Numbered from the stretch's first letter, positions 22,271 to 33,627 are shown. The stretch is 64,000 nt of DNA from Morinoia aosen (GCA_030386875.1 CM059578.1:20011009-20075008), one strand, 5' to 3'. Made by a program: numbers and translations. Notes: a model not told the origin generated them from the sequence alone.

Positions 22271-22930
22271 TTCTGCTCCAATTTTGCGTCATTATTTTCT
22301 GTAACTGTATATTTTTGTATTACCTTTGTGCTAACTAGACTTTTCTCTTGCAGGAAATTTTACGTAATCAATAAATGATTGCTTTGACAAGCTTCGCATC
22401 ATCCGTGGACGTTTCTGAACCTTCCCCACGTCGTAATAACTTGTCGAGGCAGTCACAACCTCCTTTTCAACCAATCCTCAACTTTCCAGTAAGTACGCAG
22501 GAACAAAGAAAAGTCAAGCGAATAACTATATTCTGAACCATTCCAAAAAAAATCAAATTATTCGAAAAAAATTATCGAAATCAAAATTCCTTGCGCAATC
22601 ACGTAGAGAATCACTTCGTATGCAAAATTCGTTGACAAGAACAGTGGCAGTTTCAAACAACTCATCGATAAATACATCGATAGAAAAGTCTTCGATCACG
22701 CAGTTGGAGACCTCATACCCCAAATACTTTCTAATGTGACGGAACAGCGATTCACATATTTGATGAAAGAGACAATGGGGTTTGGAAGACGACAATCTCC
22801 CCTACATCAAATGCTCTGATAAACTGTCCTCCAGTAAGCATACACCGGAAACAGGACCACTATAGCGCCCTCTTGAAAATGCGTGATGAAAATCGTGTTG
22901 CTCCCGCCCCCATTTTGTGACTAAATAACA
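22271..22930 (+). other. spacer between inverted-repeat arm and LINE; possible LINE ORF1 or exon remnants
   Basis: 22,357-22,491 is bounded by TTTTCTCTTGCAG and CCAGTAAGTA, consensus-like acceptor and donor, but it has an in-frame stop near its start. 22,555-22,720 reads SRRESLRMQNSLTRTVAVSN, Ser/Thr-rich, possibly the end of LINE ORF1. Neither is recognised. Confidence 0.25.
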
Positions 22931-23058
22931 TTGATCAAATTGAATTTCCTCTTACAACGTAAATCACAAACAGTGAACGCTGCAATAAAGACCTAGAGAC
23001 GAATACTAAATGCCCTGCTAGACCTAAAAATTGCAATAACTCCACTAAAGATCTACCT

Positions 23059-23730
23059 ATGGAGATAAATAATATCAAAATATTGCACATGAATGCTCGC
23101 AGTCTCAATCGTAAAATGGATGACGTACGAATAATGTTGATCACTAGCGATATCGATATTTTATGCGTATCTGAAACATGGTTCGATTCACGAGTCGAAA
23201 TCTCATATCTCAGCATTACCGGGTACACATTGTACCGTTATGACGGAGTCATGAGTAAGAAAGGTAGCGGTTCATACATTTTCATCAAAGATGTCTACTC
23301 TACATCCTTATTTCCGATAAAATAAAAATGCGAAGACATAGAAATGGCTTGGCTCAATGTTCAGGTAAACAAACACAAGTCTTTCATTATCGGCAGTCTT
23401 TACAGACATCCGTCAGCATCTCTACGTCCAACATTAGATTTCATTGAAAATACGCTTAAATTAATCTCTGCACCCAAAAAGTCTTTCTATATTTTCGGAG
23501 ATTTTAACGTAGATCTGACAAATAAAAACAATCAGCTAAGCAAGATGCTGCGCAGACTTAATCTTTCTCAAATGGTCCAAGAACCAACCCGCATTACCAA
23601 CACTTCCAAAACTCTTCTTGACCTAGCAATAACAAACAATCCCCAAGCAGTACTCAGCACAGAGATCTTACCGTCCTTTTCTGATCACCATCCAGTAGAA
23701 TGCCGAATCAATATTGCAAAAGAGAAATAG
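23059..23730 (+). pseudogene. LINE endonuclease domain (EEP/APE type)
   Basis: Motifs in order: ILHMNARSLNRKMDDV (Asn block), DIDILCVSETWFDS (Glu), IGSLYRHPSA, FGDFNVDLTN (D-x-N), RITNTSKTLLDLAIT and FSDHHPVECRI (S-D-H). This is an APE-like endonuclease that nicks target DNA for target-primed reverse transcription. A TAA near 23,323 splits the frame. The middle loop is otherwise well kept. Confidence 0.88.
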
Positions 23731-24107
23731 AAATCTAGTTACATTACATTTCGCAGGAAAATCCACTACTCCCCTGAAATATTTCAAGAAAAGCTATTAG
23801 ACAGATGGAGTGAATTTCAAAGCATGGAAAACACCGATGTTTCAATCTACAAGTCTCGGTTTTCAACGAAAATTTTGTATCAGCCCCTAACGAATGCGCA
23901 CCTTTCACTACGAAGAAAGTTGCGCCAATAATTTCTAAATGGAAAACAGATGAGATAAAACATTTGAGCAGAGCTAAAAGAAATTTGCAGCGTGGGTACA
24001 AACTGAACAAATCAGACAGTACGCGTCGAAAATTATATAAAGATCACGGGATGATCCTACGAAGAAAAGTTAAGGAAGCAAAACGGGACAACTTCCACTA
24101 AGAACTA

Positions 24108-25505
24108 TTGGCGGCAAAACCAAACCCAAAAAGAACTTGGCAAATCATTAGAGAAGTTGCTCAGTATAAAAACTCAGACTGCAAAAGCACTTTTGACAAC
24201 CCCTCAAAAACGGCGAATGAGTTTAACACTTTCTTCTCAAAAGTTGGCGAAAATTTCTTCAATGAAGTATCCAGGACATTTTCTGACACATCTACAGGGA
24301 TAAATCTGAGCGATATTTCATCCCCAAATAGTAGAAACAAAAGGAGACCAAAGCCGGTTGGCGTCATAGAGATATGAAAAATCTTATACTCACTAAAGAA
24401 TAATAAAGCGACTGGACATGATGGCATAAGCCTCCAACATATAAAAGACAGCTTCCCTGTCACAGCACCCCTCATTCGCTTGATAATAAATACATCTATA
24501 GCCACAAGCCAGTTTCCCGATCAATGGAAACTATCCATTTTTAAGCCGTTGCATTAATCTGGTGATATCGACATAGCGTCAAACTACAGACCAATCAGTC
24601 TATTGCCTGTTATGTCCAAAATGTTAGAAAAAGTAATAACAAACCAGCTATCTTCTTACTTAGACGAATCACATCTACTGCATCGCTATCAATATGCTTA
24701 CAGAAGGAATATCAGTACTCAAGAAAAGCTATTCGACAGATGCAGTGAATTTTAAAGCATGGAAAACACCGATGATGTTAAACATAACAGAAAAAAATTT
24801 ACAATGATATTGATAAAAAAATTAATTCCCCTACTATTGCTTGATCTTTCCAAAATTTTCGACAGTGTTGAGCATAAGAAACTTCTACAAAAAATTTCAA
24901 ACCTCGGAATAGACACTCAGTGGTTTGAAAGCTACCTACTAAACCGCTCTCATGCAGTGTGCGTGAATAACAAAATGTCATCATTCATACAAAATAATTT
25001 TGGGGTTCCTCAAAGTTCAATCATCGGCCTGCTCCTATTTTCAATTTTCATCAATGTTTTCCCCACCATACCGAGAAACACAAAAATCTCAATGTATGGT
25101 GATGACTTACAAATTGCCATGACAGACATTAAATTGATTTACAAGAAGCACAAGCCAACGCTGACAACCTTCTGAGAAATCTGAAATTGTGGTATGACCA
25201 TAATGGCCTCAAGCATAACGCAAGTAAAACGCCATGCATTATTTTTGGATCACCGAATGCAACTAAAAATTTACCTCCATTCACGCTAACATTTAGAGAC
25301 GTTACAATTGAACCAGAAGATAAGGTATAAAATCTTGGTGATTGGTTTGACAAAAATATGACTTTCAATTCACACGTAGAAACAATGTGCAACAAAATTA
25401 ACGGAACCTTAATGTTCTTTCATCGCATTAAGAACACACTTGACGAAAAATCTAGGTTATTAGTAATGCAGTTTTTAGTTTTATCGCATCTGGTCTACTG
25501 AAGTC
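24108..25505 (+). pseudogene. LINE reverse transcriptase domain
   Basis: Motifs are NNKATGHDGISL, SNYRPISLLPVMSKMLEKV (motif 0/1), LLLLDLSKIFDSVEH (motif A, catalytic Asp), FGVPQSSIIGLLLFSIFI (motif B), SMYGDDLQIAM (motif C, YGDD) and NLGDWFDKNMTFNSH (motif E-like). A 55-bp block at 24,720-24,774 is a near copy of 23,785-23,839 and replaces the normal sequence before motif A. Several stops are present. Confidence 0.88.
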
Positions 25506-25507
25506 TT

Positions 25508-25933
25508 GTGTGGGGAGATTTACCTCAATATCGTCAGGAAGATTTGCAAAAATGCATAAACTTCGCCGCCAAAGTAGTATGCAAAGGAAAAATCAATAAA
25601 TACAATCATGTCACCCCTCTTTTAAGAAAACTCGACTGGATCCCGATACCGAACAGATTCATGATCCAAAAAGCTCGGCGAGTGTTCTCCTCTCTGTACA
25701 TCCCCCAAAGTAATGCAGAGGGGGTAAAAATTTTTCCATCTAATATCCGAAACAAAAAACCAAATCGGAGGAATGATGTCTTAGTCAGTTACCGTTCAAC
25801 CAACGTGGGACAAAAAGCTCTCTCAGTTTCTGGAGCTTTTTTGTGGAACAAGCTTCCCCAGCATATCAAAAACTCTAAAATTGTTAAAGAATTTAGAGTA
25901 AATGTGTCACGTCATTTTGCATCTCTGTCATAG
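25508..25933 (+). pseudogene. LINE ORF2 C-terminal region
   Basis: 141 residues open, with WGDLPQYRQEDLQKCINFAA, LLRKLDWIPI and SVSGAFLWNKLPQHIKNS, the conserved C-terminal signature of CR1/Jockey-group ORF2 proteins. It is followed by a stop and a 3-prime tail rich in T. Confidence 0.88.
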
Positions 25934-25985
25934 GGCCTGCAGCATTTCTGTGTGAATTTCCCATCTACCTGAAATTTTAATTTTC

Positions 25986-26429
25986 CTGAAATTTCTGTTA
26001 GAAAATTAGAAACTATTTCATTTTACGTTTGCTAAGCTATCCTAATATTCATCTCACTTATTTCTGTCAACAATAATGAGCACCACAGCCGTCAGTTCAA
26101 TGGAGCAGAACGAACGTTTTTTTAGTAATTAGGAGTATTTCCTCATCTTTATTTTGTTATTTTTCTCTTTTCTGTAATAATATTTGAAGTCCGTATGACA
26201 AACATACCCTGAAATCCATTTTGTGTGTACACCAATGTATAGGTTTAGAGATGTAAGAGTTGTGCAAAGTTTTTAATGAATTAAATTTTGGCTTCAGTTG
26301 TCTCGCTATTTCAAAATCATCCTCGAAAATGTTTTCAATCGATTTCGGGTGAGCTGGGGGAGGGGATAATATCAGCATTTAATTTATCCTTTATATATTT
26401 CTAAGCGCGTTCAGCGCACACTAGCATTG
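25986..26429. other. noncoding spacer
   Basis: AT-rich DNA after the LINE. No gene or strong repeat is seen. Confidence 0.5.
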
Positions 26430-26999
26430 AACTTTTAAATCGAAAAAACTCTAAATTTCCGTAATTAAAATTATCACTTTGGACCATTGTTTAATCTACC
26501 TATATGTGCCAAATTTTGTAAATATTCGCCACTCAGATGTGATATCCGGCCACAATGTTACTCCATTTTATCCCATGTACACATGTCCGTATAATGCTGA
26601 AGAGTTGTGCTGTTTTTTGTCTGTAACCTGAGATTTCTTAAAAATTTCAATGAAGAAATTAAAAACGTTTTTCGAAGTCTTATTTTCCTTTTAGTTATTT
26701 TTTTCTTAATAATCTCTCAGGGTCAAAGTGAGCTCGACTGTCATTTTCGATGTAGTAGATGGTAGGTTGTTTTTTATCTTTTTATTTTATATATGTACTT
26801 TTTTCTTATGTTCATTTTCAATATGTATATATATTAATATGTGTGTGTACGTATGAAGGTATATATATCTACATGAATAGGTATGCATGTTTCTATTTCA
26901 TTTCTTTACGCGAAAACCATCCGGTTAATAAATTTTATTGCAATAGCGAAATGATTCAAAGATAAATCTATCACTTCCCCAGAGGGCGTTTCTCTGAAT
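26430..26999 (-). repeat. diverged third copy of the inverted-repeat unit
   Basis: In the minus direction it repeats, with much divergence, the order of landmarks seen in both arms. These are CAGAGAAACGCCCTCTGGGG, GTGATAGATTTATC, ATAGAAACATGC, AAAATGACAGTC and TACATGGGATAAAATGGAG. It lies in the same orientation as, and directly inside, the right arm, so the unit of about 0.8 kb is tandemly repeated. Confidence 0.65.
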
Positions 27000-27033
27000 C
27001 GGAAAAATGGCAAATACAATTAGTGAAATAATG

Positions 27034-27866
27034 CGCAATTTGAAGATATGAATCGTGGTAAAATTATCTTTCTGTCCGTATGTTGTACAAACTATGAATT
27101 TTGATGTTGAGTATATGTTTGTTTACGGATTTCTGCAAAATTTTGTACGAGTAGATATTTGTCAGTCATGAGTGGTAACCGGCTTACACTGAATCTCCAT
27201 TTCATCCCATGTACCCATGTCTGCAAGATGTTGCAGAGAATATCGAGAAGATATGAAATATATTTTTTGTTGTTGTTGTTGTTCCTCGACGGTAACTTGA
27301 GTTTTCTTAAAATTTCTTTTAGGAAATTAAAAACCATTTCTTTTATACGTTTTTCGAAGTCCTTTTTCGATTCCTCATTTTTCCTCAGGTTATTTTTTAC
27401 GATTACACAAAGCTTTGGCTGTCATTTTAAATGTAGAAAGAGCAAGATTATTTTTTATGTCTATTAGTATTTTTTTGATATTCATTTTTAATACGTATAT
27501 ATATGAATTTGTATGTGGAAGTGTGTGCATGTGTGTGTATGTGTGCTCACGCAGATATGAATGTCTATGTATCTGTGTGAACATACACATGTTTGCTCTT
27601 ATATATCCACACATGTGCATATATTATGTTTCTATTTCTATTTTTTGCGTAGAAAGCAAAACCTCAAGACACATAACATTTTACCTAGAGCTCTACGATC
27701 AGTTAACACTGAACCAAATTCCAGAAATAAACAAATTGATTGCGCTTGCTTAATGATTCATAAATCAATCTATCACGGCCCCGAAGGGCATTTCTGTGAA
27801 TAGAAGAAATTAAAAGTATAAACAGATAAATGAATTGAAGCGCTCGTGTAAAAATTATCTCGATAT
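27034..27866 (-). repeat. right arm of the large inverted repeat
   Basis: Reverse-complement match to 21,428-22,270. Its outer end is cut at 27,866 by the LTR of the next element, while the left arm continues. The arm is therefore older than that insertion. Confidence 0.85.
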
Positions 27867-28750
27867 TCGATACCGTCGTGCGGTCGACGTGGGGGTTCGT
27901 GGAAATGGGGGCTGTCTTCTGTGCAGCTACCTTTTTCCGGGGCGCTAGCTTTTCTTCGCAGCTGCCCTTCCTGAGGTTCGTGTGGGTACCGCCTACGCCG
28001 TAATCAGTCCGCTAGGGCAACAGAAGTAAATTCTGTTAGTGCCGAACTACGGCGGTACCGTTGTGTGTGGGGTGAGGTTTGTGTGGGTACCACCTGCGCC
28101 ATATTCAGTCCGCTAGGGCAACAGAAGTAAATTCCGTTTTGTGCCGAACTACGGCGGTACCTTTAGAAAGACGAGCAACTGTCTGCGCCGTATGAGTCCG
28201 TTTGAGCAACAGAAATGAATTCTGTTAGTGCCCAACTGCGACAGCGTCTTCCTAAACGACAAACTATGCGTAATAGTTCGTCCTTCTGAGGTGGCTCCTT
28301 AAACCCCTTATTAGGCGAGATTTCGTATAAGACTAAAGCCTGTGTCAACAAGGAGAAAGGAAAACTCTTTTGACCTCAGGGTGTGACTTGTTTAATGCTG
28401 AATCTCTTTGAAGTCCCTATTACATACACTGATATATTTTAACAAAGACAGTGATTTATATTCTATTGCAAAATAGTGCGTACAGACGTGAGCTACTGCA
28501 TAACAAGGTACAACACTCAAAATTGCATTTAAAATATTAGTCGTATTTAGCTAGATAACACAAGAAACATTGGACTATCGACATGTAATACAAATGATAT
28601 TTAAGGGCTAACCAAAGTAAATGCACAAACGCAACATCAGCGGGGAGAAATAGACAAGTCGGTGTTCAGAGAGCTGGACACATGAAGAAAATACTTAAGA
28701 TTATGGGTAACTAACACAAAAAAGCTCGACAACCCCTGTGCGGCCTGACA
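27867..28750 (-). repeat. 3-prime LTR of the Gmr1-like element
   Basis: 884 bp, collinear with the solo LTR at 40,615-41,502 and ending GGCCTGACA at 28,750. It contains three tandem units of about 95 bp, each able to form a long hairpin. Confidence 0.88.
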
Positions 28751-28772
28751 CGCCCGGGGGAGGGTGTCTCTG

Positions 28773-30053
28773 CTATGGTAGCCGAGACAGGAAATCCGCA
28801 AGGTGGTTGTCGACTCCCGAAAGGTGTTCTGCTCGGAACCTGAAAAAGCTGAAATACAAAGCCCAGCGTTTCAATCGGGGGTTCAACTTGTCTGCCTGTT
28901 GCAAATAAAGGAGCGGTCGATGGTCGGTTTGTAACACAAATTCTCGTCCATACAGGTAGACCTCAAACTTCTGTAGAGCCCAGTAGATGCTTAACGCTTC
29001 TTTTTCAATTGTAGAATAGTTTATTTCTGCTCCTCTCAGTCGACGTGAAGCATATGCTACCGGCGCGTAGTGACGGAAGTCTCGTTTGCTTGGCTGGAGA
29101 AGAGCTGCTCCAAGTCCAGTTTGGGAGGTATCTGTCCTCAGAATGAAAGGACATCTGGGGTCTGGTAACTGTAAGACCGGTCTCTTGACTAACGTTGTCT
29201 TCAAACTTTCGACCAGATCTTCTGTTGTATCGGTCCAAGGTTTTTGTTCTGGGGAGTTCTTCTTTAGGAAATCATGGAGTTTAGATGTCAGTTGAGAGTA
29301 GTTAGGAATGTACTGTTGGTAGTACCCAACTGTGCCGAGAAAACTTCGGAGCTCCCGTTTTGTTTTTGGGAGTGGAGCTGTTTCTAAGGCTTCGACTCGG
29401 TTCTCCAGAGGCTGGATCTGATTACTGCTTAGTTGATGACCCAAATACTGGAGGTTGTCATTTCCGAATTCGCATTTGGATGGCTTCGCTTTAAGGCCAT
29501 GTCGAGAGAGAGCTTCGAACAGTTTAGCTAATGCTGCGCAATGGTCTTCCCAGGCAGTCGAGGCGATTAAGATGTCGTCCATGTAGACCTCAGTATCTTG
29601 CAGTCCTTCAGTGACTTGACGTATAAGGCGGGAAAAAGTGGCTGGAGCATTTGCTAGGCCGAAAGGCAGTACGTTGAATTCATAGAGGCCAGACCTAGTT
29701 TTGAAGGCGGTGTATTGGCGGGACTCAGGGTGTAGAGGTACTTGCCAATATCCACTGGTCAGATCCATTTTGCTGAAGATTGTTTTGCCAGCTAAATTGT
29801 TGAAGATAGCAGTGGTGTCTGCTATTGGCTCGGCATTGAATACTGTCTGGCTGTTGAGGTGCCTGCTGTCCAGACAAAATCGTTGGGTTTCGTCTTTCTT
29901 CCGGACGGCAAGGAGCGGTGAATAGTAAGGTGATGTGGATGGCGTCACGATTCCAATCATCATCCACTTCTCTAAACTTGACCGCAGTTCAGGCTCCAGG
30001 GCTGAGGGAAGTGGATACGAATGTTGAAGTCGAAAACTGGAAGGATCCTTCAA
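28773..30053 (-). CDS. pol: reverse transcriptase and RNase H (Gmr1-like element)
   Basis: 426-residue frame. RT motifs are LRSSLEKWMMIGIVTPS, FSKMDLTSGYWQVPLHP, FNVLPFGLANAPATFSRLI, EVYMDDILIAS and LKAKPSKCEFG. RNase H follows with ILRTDTSQTGLGAALLQ, STIEKEALSIYWALQKFEV and LQTDHRPLLYL, ending LADFLSRLP just 22 bases before the LTR. No integrase lies downstream. Confidence 0.93.
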   Translation of the reverse strand: MKDPSSFRLQHSYPLPSALEPELRSSLEKWMMIGIVTPSTSPYYSPLLAVRKKDETQRFCLDSRHLNSQTVFNAEPIADTTAIFNNLAGKTIFSKMDLTSGYWQVPLHPESRQYTAFKTRSGLYEFNVLPFGLANAPATFSRLIRQVTEGLQDTEVYMDDILIASTAWEDHCAALAKLFEALSRHGLKAKPSKCEFGNDNLQYLGHQLSSNQIQPLENRVEALETAPLPKTKRELRSFLGTVGYYQQYIPNYSQLTSKLHDFLKKNSPEQKPWTDTTEDLVESLKTTLVKRPVLQLPDPRCPFILRTDTSQTGLGAALLQPSKRDFRHYAPVAYASRRLRGAEINYSTIEKEALSIYWALQKFEVYLYGREFVLQTDHRPLLYLQQADKLNPRLKRWALYFSFFRFRAEHLSGVDNHLADFLSRLP

Positions 30054-30461
30054 TTATATTTCATGAACTGCCGTGCTGGTTCTTCCGGGAGTATCTGTGA
30101 AAAGATCGCGATATTCTTCAAGTAGTTCCTGGAGTTCTGAGCGTTGTGTTGTAGTCAACGTAGAGGAGATGAGACAGTCTTCAATGGTTTCTCCGACGGG
30201 TGACGGTATCTCTGGTTCTTTCCGGTCGAGTTCTTCTTCTTCGCACGTAGGTTCTAGGGCGAGGCCAACCGCTGAAAATGCTTCCTCTTCTCTCTCGTCG
30301 TCCTCCTCGCGATCTGTCTCGCTTGGTGAGGCGGAACTTTGCTGCTCCCGGTCGTGGTACTGGCGAAGGAGGTTGATGTGATAAACTTTGTTGTTTCCAT
30401 CCACGTCCAATGTATAGGTATAGGTCTTAGGCGTGATTTCACTGTATAGGGACCTTTCCAA
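30054..30461 (-). CDS. linker between integrase and RT (Gmr1-like element)
   Basis: Frame with VYHINLLRQYHDREQQ, a very acidic Glu-rich stretch and LQELLEEYRDLFTDTPGRT. The last is the helix that normally precedes a gypsy RT. It overlaps the integrase frame and leads directly into RT, which supports a continuous PR-IN-RT-RH order. Confidence 0.7.
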   Translation of the reverse strand: MERSLYSEITPKTYTYTLDVDGNNKVYHINLLRQYHDREQQSSASPSETDREEDDEREEEAFSAVGLALEPTCEEEELDRKEPEIPSPVGETIEDCLISSTLTTTQRSELQELLEEYRDLFTDTPGRTSTAVHEI

Positions 30462-32167
30462 GTCATAAGTAGCTTCTTTCGAGAATCGGGCAGAAATACG
30501 AGGACTTTATCTCCTTGCTTTAGAGTTCGCATCTTGGTACGTCTGTTGAAGAACTTGGCGCTTTTCTCTTGGCTCCTGTTTAGATTCTCGCGAGCGATTT
30601 TACATGTTTCTTTCAATCGGTGCTTCATTTCCATTAAATATTGAGCAATGCTCGTGTCGTCTTGCAAGCTACCATCTGTCCAGCATTCATTGAGCACGGT
30701 TAAAGGTCCACGGACGCGATGGCCGTAGATGAGTTCGAAAGGTGAATACCCAGTTGAGGCCTGAGGAGCGTCTCGATAAGCAAAAAGGAGTGAAGGCAGA
30801 TACAGGTCCCAATCTCGCGGCTGATCTACGGCTAACTTCCGCAACATGACTTTGAGCGTACCATTGAAGCGTTCGACTATGCCGTTCGATTGGGCATGGT
30901 ATAATGGCGTCAATCGGTGCTGGATACCGACGAGTTTCAGGAAAGCTTCGAAGGTTGCAGCTGTGAACTGAGTGCCGTTGTCGCTTGTTAGCGTGTGAGG
31001 GAAACCAACTCTACTGCAGAGTTCGAGTAGCTCCTGGGCGACTGTTTCTGCATCTATATGTCTGAGCGGGGCTGCCTCTGCGTACCGAGTTGCTTGGTCC
31101 ACCACGGTGAGAATGTATCGGTGGCCACGTGCCGAAGCTGGTTGTAATGGGCCTACCAAATCAACACTTAACGCTGAGAATGGAGTGGTGATCGGTGGGG
31201 TTGAGATAGATGCCTTTCTTGGTCGAGATGGAGCGTGCGTCTGGCAGGTATGACAGGAGTGACAGTATTGGGCCACATCTTTTGCTAGGGACGGCCAATA
31301 AAAATCTCGTTCTAGTCGAGCCTGAGTCTTCTTTTGGGAATAATGGCCAGCAAGTGGATTGTCGTGAGCCATTTCCAAGATTTGTGGGCGCACGCTTGCA
31401 GGGGCTACAAGTTGATGGGTTTCCTGACCGTCTCGTAACGTTTTCCGATGGAGAACGCCGTCATGGAGTTCAAAGGTAATGACTCTGCCATCCTTGTGCG
31501 TTTCTTCTTTGCCGGTGTCAACTTTCTTGAATAAAAGCTGCAATATTTTGCACTCCCGCTGTAATTTCTTGAAGTCTTCTTTGTTGTGTTGCAATATATC
31601 GACAGTGCTTGGTGCTGCAGGGGGATCTTCGATCGCTTTTGCTGCTGCCCTTGTGACGTGAGAGACTTCTGCAGCAACTGGTTGCTCTTCATAGTCGGTC
31701 ATATGTTCTTCGAAGGAGGTGGTTCCGGGGACTCGGCCGAGGATGACATCATGGGAGAGCTCTTCCATGGCTACGGCTGTCACCTCTCCGTGGTAATAGG
31801 GGCGAACGAGAGAGACCCGGGCAAAAGGCGCCTCGAAGGAATGATTGTTGGCCAGCCGAATGGTAATTTCTTTCTTCAAAATGGCGTCAGCTGGGACGAG
31901 AGCCTTCTTGACGAAGACCGCTGTTGCTCCTCCATCGAGTAGTACTTGAACGGGTTGTTGGTTCACGGTGCCGTAGCATGCTTTCAGCTGTCCCAATTCG
32001 ATCAGCTTGTTCGAGGCGATGTGATTGCATGCTACTGGGGGAATATTGTCGTATTCATCTGCTTCTTCATGCGTTGCTAGGTTGTTTACTCGAGCGGTAG
32101 TACTGGAGATAGGTGGGCTTGCATGGGCTGCTCCATCACTGTGACCATCAACTTGCCTCCTCTGCAA
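30462..32167 (-). CDS. pol: protease and integrase (Gmr1-like element)
   Basis: Frame open down to 30,254. The protease has VLLDGGATAVFV and DVILGRVPGTTSFEEH. The integrase has a zinc site (HSCHTCQTHAPSRPRK), a core (LSVDLVGPLQPASARGHR, LTSDNGTQF, YHAQSNGIVERFNGTL) and a GPY-like end (KLLMTWKGPYTV). Integrase follows protease with no RT between. The first gypsy copy at 1-2,275 shows the same adjacency. Confidence 0.92.
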
Positions 32168-32176
32168 TTGGCGGCA

Positions 32177-33246
32177 CTAATCAATGGAATGCGATCGGTT
32201 GGGGCGATGAAAAGTACAGTAAAATCCATTGTGAGGTCCTCGTTGTTCGCGCTGCGGAGTGTTGACCGATCCTGAGCTGGTGGGACCACCACGTGTGCTA
32301 GAAGTTCTTGGCGGCGTTCCTCGAGAGTTGTTGCTGGAGTTGGGTGATCTTGCTGGAGTGCTTGGGGCTCGGACAGGAAATGTTGAGCGTCGCTCTGGTG
32401 CTACTGATGCTTTGAGTGCTGGAGGGCCCGCATCCGTCGTTGATGTCAGTGTGCGACCCTTACAAAGCTGATGGAGCGATGTATGAGGTCTTGCTTGTAA
32501 GAAGCTATCACCTTGCTCTCCTAGGCTTGCGACTATGTTACCACCCCTGTCACGCAATTGAGTAGCGAGGAAGGGCGGCAAGCTTGAATAAGCTCGGTCA
32601 ACAATAAGGAAATCACGAAGAGTCTTGTCGTTGGCTTCGATGTTGCATCCTTTTAACCAAGCGTCAAAGGCTTGTTCGAGTTGCCGTAGGTAACGTGACA
32701 TATTGTTGCCTTCTTCTGGCTTCAATTCGTAGTAGTTGGCACGTAGTTTTGCCGGAGTAACTTTTTGAGCATCTGGTAGGAGCAATTTAATTTCAGGAAG
32801 CTTGAAGCGATCTGCTGCGGGCAGGGTATCGATGAGTCGACGTTCCTTCGGTGTGATCAAATTATGGAGCATGACAACAGCTTCGATTTCAGTAAATTGC
32901 AAAAATTCGTCCATTCTTTCTTTCTTGGGATCGAATGGAGCATGTGGAGGTATCTTCACTCTAGCATTTTGAGGAGCGATTTGGATTTGAGCATCGAGTT
33001 GTCTGAGTCTGAGCTCGTGGTCTCGTTGCGCTTCTTCTCGTTCAGCTTTTCGTTCCGCTGCTTGTTCTGCGGCTCCTCGTTTCGCTTCTCGTTCTGCGGT
33101 TTCTCGTCCCGCGGTTTCTCGTTGTGCTGCGGCTTCTGCTTCTTCCAAATGCCTCAGGTGGCTGGTAAATTTTTCCCTCTACTCCACATCGGTGGGAGTG
33201 AGGTCGAGGGCTTCGACGTATTCTCGAGCTTGAGCGACGAGGTTCA
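32177..33246 (-). CDS. gag of the Gmr1-like element
   Basis: Gag-like frame; the long open part is 32,177-33,148, and the first ATG matching the sister copy lies near 33,246. It has an N-terminal Glu/Arg/Ala coiled coil (ETAEREAKRGAAEQAAERK), a central helical capsid region (HNLITPKERRLIDTLPAAD) and a basic Ser/Pro/Arg-rich tail. No zinc knuckle is evident. Confidence 0.8.
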
Positions 33247-33353
33247 TCTTGTTTTAATAATGCGGTGTCCGCGTAGTTGAGTAGAACCCTGAAATCACCG
33301 GCAACGTTGGTAGTCGCGCAAAGCTTCTGGGCTCCACGTTGGGCGTCAAAATA

Positions 33354-33627
33354 TGTCGATACCTCCGTGCGGTCGACGTGAGGGTTCGTGGAAAAAGGGG
33401 CTGTCTTCTGTGCAGCTACCTTTTTCTGGGGGAGCTAGTTTTTCTGCGCAGCTGCCCTTCCTGAGGTTCGTGTGGGTACCGCCTACGCCGTAATTAGTCA
33501 GCTAGGGCAACAGAATTGAATTCTGTTTGTGCCGAACTACGGCGATACCGCTAGAGTGAGGTTTATGTGGGTACCACCTACGCCGTAATTAGTCCGCTAG
33601 GACAACGGAAGTGAATTCTGTTTGTGC
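33354..33627 (-). repeat. partial 5-prime LTR of the Gmr1-like element
   Basis: Matches the U5-side part of the 888-bp LTR (ending GGTATCGACA in sense) and then meets unrelated DNA at 33,627. Confidence 0.85.

Larger units (their letters stand above)
22931..25985 (+). mobile_element. CR1/Jockey-group LINE, decayed but near full ORF2 length
   Basis: One non-LTR element whose ORF2 runs from the endonuclease (23,059) to the C-terminus (25,933), with a short 3-prime tail. It carries several stops and frame changes. Its ends and target duplication were not resolved. It sits inside the large inverted repeat. Confidence 0.85.
27867..33627 (-). mobile_element. Ty3/gypsy element with copia-like pol order (Gmr1-like arrangement)
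   Basis: Minus-strand element. In sense order it has a partial 5-prime LTR (33,354-33,627), a primer-binding site like tRNA-Lys (TGACGCCCAACGTGGAGC, reverse complement of 33,331-33,348), gag, protease, integrase, RT, RNase H and a 3-prime LTR (27,867-28,750). The RT and RNase H are of gypsy type, yet integrase precedes them. That order is known in the Gmr1 group, first described in deuterostomes. Frames are largely open. Broken, about three breaks, and moderately young. Confidence 0.9.
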
